Translations under genes and position numbers: made by a program
Shown: positions 62,701 through 64,000 of the stretch, one piece after another
Layout: every line of letters begins with the position of its first letter
Numbering within the stretch: the stretch's first letter is position 1
Assembly: GCF_958295425.1 (NCBI RefSeq)
Contig: NC_081153.1
Span: 12,301,001 to 12,365,000 of the forward strand
Direction of reading: 5' to 3'
Length of the DNA: 64,000 nt
Source of the DNA: Solea solea
Lineage: Eukaryota > Chordata > Actinopteri > Pleuronectiformes > Soleidae
Notes under the pieces: model-generated
Told to the model about the DNA's origin: nothing
What the model saw: the letters and a program-made list of their open reading frames with translations, nothing else
Database searches by the model: none

Positions 62701-63070
62701 CTCATACAGCAGACAACAAATCAGGACTTTTGTCACGTGCACAGAGACGCAGAGTAAAACATGCAGTGAAATGAGGAGGGTGAATGGAATAACTCCACGC
62801 TACGCGTAGAATCCTACATGCTGTCGGCAATCATAGCTTTAGTTCACAACAACACTCCTTACATCGGTAAGTTGAAAACTCGACTCTCGACCCTGAGCTC
62901 CCCCGTCTCTCCGACAGGCTCAGGAGCAGCAGGAGGAGGTGAAGCTGGAGGCGGTGCAGGACAACAACGTGGAGCTGGTGACGGAGATCCTGGGCGACAT
63001 CAGCAATCTCAAGGTCAAAGATGACAGCGCCACTGAACTGTCCAAGATCCTGCAGGAGCCACACTTCCAG
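55941..63070 (+). CDS. pals2: PALS2/MPP6 MAGUK scaffold, N-terminal part (gene continues right)
   Basis: Coding exons in the window: 55941-56073, 62121-62242 and 62918-63070, in frame, giving 136 residues. The first exon encodes a 44-residue acidic, proline-containing extension starting MVTAMEDACPNGVREEKEEV. The junction creates an Ala codon followed by the canonical start MQQVLDNVGEPPNATTGAKD, then IDLLFLRGIMESPIVRTLPK, and a third exon with KLEAVQDNNVELVTEILGDI ... ILQEPHFQ. These are the tandem L27 domains that heterodimerise with partners such as LIN7. PDZ, SH3 and guanylate-kinase-like domains must lie beyond the window. The protein is a membrane-associated polarity and junction scaffold. 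Local sequence is as close to MPP2 as to MPP6, and the choice of PALS2 rests on the npy neighbour. Translation could alternatively start at 55953 or at 62123. Confidence 0.9.
56478..56735 (-). mobile_element. tRNA-type SINE-like repeat, copy C
   Basis: In minus orientation it carries the same family blocks: catccatcttctaccacttt, atcctccacatgagg, gtacaccctggacaggtcac, aacaaccattcactctcac, gtcaatttagagtgtccag and gggagaacatgcaaact. It is interrupted by a C16-CA8 run at 56684-56716. Confidence 0.75.
57133..57604. mobile_element. Decayed DNA-transposon-like repeat
   Basis: It starts gaggggtgggaatcacaggg and tacctcacaatgcg, and ends with text whose complement is agtaggagtgggtcaagata and ttgatttt. 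This is the 'ggggtgggaatc...cacgatac' pattern I associate with a widespread fish element. The ends match only weakly and no transposase is present. Confidence 0.45.
58601..59093 (+). mobile_element. Composite dispersed repeat with embedded tRNA-type SINE, copy 2
   Basis: The outer arms (tagaagttgaagtcactttt, aaagtatatgacatttactg, ttctgattttatttggtagt, ggaaatgtagtggagtaaaa, gtacttaagtacagtaacaa) match copy 1. The embedded SINE (about 58732-58905) is fuller here, with an A-box-like tagttcagtggtggggc and a B-box gggttcaattcc. The short motif atatccgatcagaatc occurs on both outer sides, at 58466-58482 and 59117-59133. Confidence 0.75.
61755..61890 (-). mobile_element. SINE-like repeat, copy D (fragment)
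   Basis: Family text in minus orientation: gggcacagagacgaacaacc, cttcactctcatgttcaca, catgtttttggactgttt, gaggaaaccagagaaccc and tccaaactggtgacctt. It is truncated at both sides. Confidence 0.6.
62243..62917 (+). other. pals2: pals2 intron 3
   Basis: A 675-base phase-0 intron with a TAGATATA tract (62258-62280) and GACA repeats (62680-62694). Nothing else is recognised. Confidence 0.85.
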
Positions 63071-64000
63071 GTGAGAAAACAATATCAAAAGCTTGTACAT
63101 AAAATCTTTGTTCTGGTGATAAAACGTGGCTGCTAGTGGATTAATTATTAACTCAAATGGGGAAGGGGTGCACATTTAAAAACACATTTTATTACACATT
63201 CTTTGTGTTAAATATCACTAAACATCATTATAAATGAATATTAATTCAATCTACCTATAATTATCAGCCTGTAACACTTTTCTTTGAGCAAAATGAGCAC
63301 TGGAGATTCTGCCGTGAGCCAATGCTGCGAATGTTAGTACAAGAGGGACTCGGTAGTTAATGTTTAGCTTGTGACACAGGTGTCATGTTTTTACTGTAGA
63401 TACAGAGCTGATGTTTTAGATCCCACCAGCAGGACACTAACCTCTATACACAAGGCTTTTCACAGGCTGCACCAATAGGAGTTAGCGACGCCTCTGAACC
63501 AATCAGAGCCGTTTGTCGGTGTAAGCTGGAGGATAAGACCCTTGTGACCTACTGAGAGAGAGAGAGAGAGAGACAGGAGGGAGGGAACAACATGACATGG
63601 AGAGACTTTCAGTTTATTATACCACGTACTCATTGAGTTGATAAAAATGTTTTAGTGGTCAACAAGATACAGTATTTTAAATGTAGAGAGGCAGTTTTGG
63701 ATGAAGGCCACCTCAAGGACACTCAAGTCAACCAAGAAATAATGTAATAAATGTATTTTGTTGCCAGTCCATCCAGACATGAGACGAATTTTAACTAATT
63801 CATTCATTATTTTTTTTTAATTGAAAGCTATAATTTGCTGCTGAGATTTATCCTCCACATGAGGGCAATCTCAGATAACATAGGGCGACAGGCGGGGTCA
63901 CACCCTGGACAGTTCTTCATCGTAAGGCCACATAGAGACAAACAACCATCCACTCACACTCACATCTGCGGTCAATTTAGAAATCTGTAAATCTGTAATC
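63071..64000 (+). other. pals2: pals2 intron 4 (part)
   Basis: The intron opens with gtgaga and runs off the window. It holds a perfect inverted site CTCTGA-ACCAA-TCAGAG (63494-63510), a GA run (63554-63573) and the start of a SINE-like copy (63845-64000). The next expected exon, continuing the second L27 domain, is not in the window. Confidence 0.8.
63845..64000 (-). mobile_element. SINE-like repeat, copy E (cut by window end)
   Basis: Family blocks in minus orientation: atttatcctccacatgag, gcgacaggcggggtcacacc, ctggacagttcttcatc, gccacatagagacaaacaac and ctcacatctgcggtcaattt. It continues past base 64000. Confidence 0.7.

Overview
This is nuclear genomic DNA from a bony fish, most likely a percomorph teleost. 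The genes are split into vertebrate-type exons with GT/AG introns. The proteins read as fish orthologues of human genes, microsatellites are abundant, and many dispersed repeats have familiar teleost character. Six protein-coding genes were assembled exon by exon: igf2bp3 (-, 5' end only), tra2a (-), ccdc126 (-), fam221a (+), npy (+) and pals2/mpp6 (+, 5' part only). This is the gene order of human chromosome 7p15, except that I find no exon of STK31, which in human lies between FAM221A and NPY.

Layout. 1-5202: first two coding exons and part of intron 2 of igf2bp3, transcribed leftwards. 5203-13530: about 8 kb with no recognised protein gene. It holds the igf2bp3 promoter, long TA/CA microsatellites, a composite repeat, a second promoter-like GC- and CCAAT-rich patch near 8.7-9.5 kb, and plus-strand poly(A) signals near 13.18 kb. 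13530-20226: the complete eight-coding-exon tra2a gene, with a strong candidate poison exon in intron 1. 20405-20865: a palindromic foldback element next to the tra2a promoter. 21.7-27.7 kb: ccdc126. 29.5-32.2 kb: fam221a, with an RFX-type X-box just upstream of its start. 32.2-41.1 kb: a gene-free interval with two TTAA-flanked palindromic mobile elements. 41.1-43.3 kb: the compact four-exon npy gene with TATA box and poly(A) signal. 45.2 kb to the end: pals2, with a non-coding first exon, a 10 kb first intron, an exon encoding an N-terminal extension, and two exons carrying the L27 region.

The genes do not form a pathway; they share a conserved neighbourhood. igf2bp3 and tra2a encode RNA-binding proteins, ccdc126 a small type II secretory-pathway membrane protein resembling the MGAT5 stem, fam221a a cysteine-rich protein with a possible ciliary promoter signature, npy a neuropeptide precursor, and pals2 a MAGUK polarity scaffold.

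The most interesting signals are: the purine-rich, stop-containing cassette in tra2a intron 1 (probable autoregulatory poison exon); the foldback element whose promoter-proximal arm alone carries two perfect CRE sites; two copies of a repeat with a tRNA-derived SINE embedded at the same place; the missing stk31; and the candidate unannotated transcription unit between igf2bp3 and tra2a. Family and orthology statements come from memory of vertebrate proteins; no searches were run.
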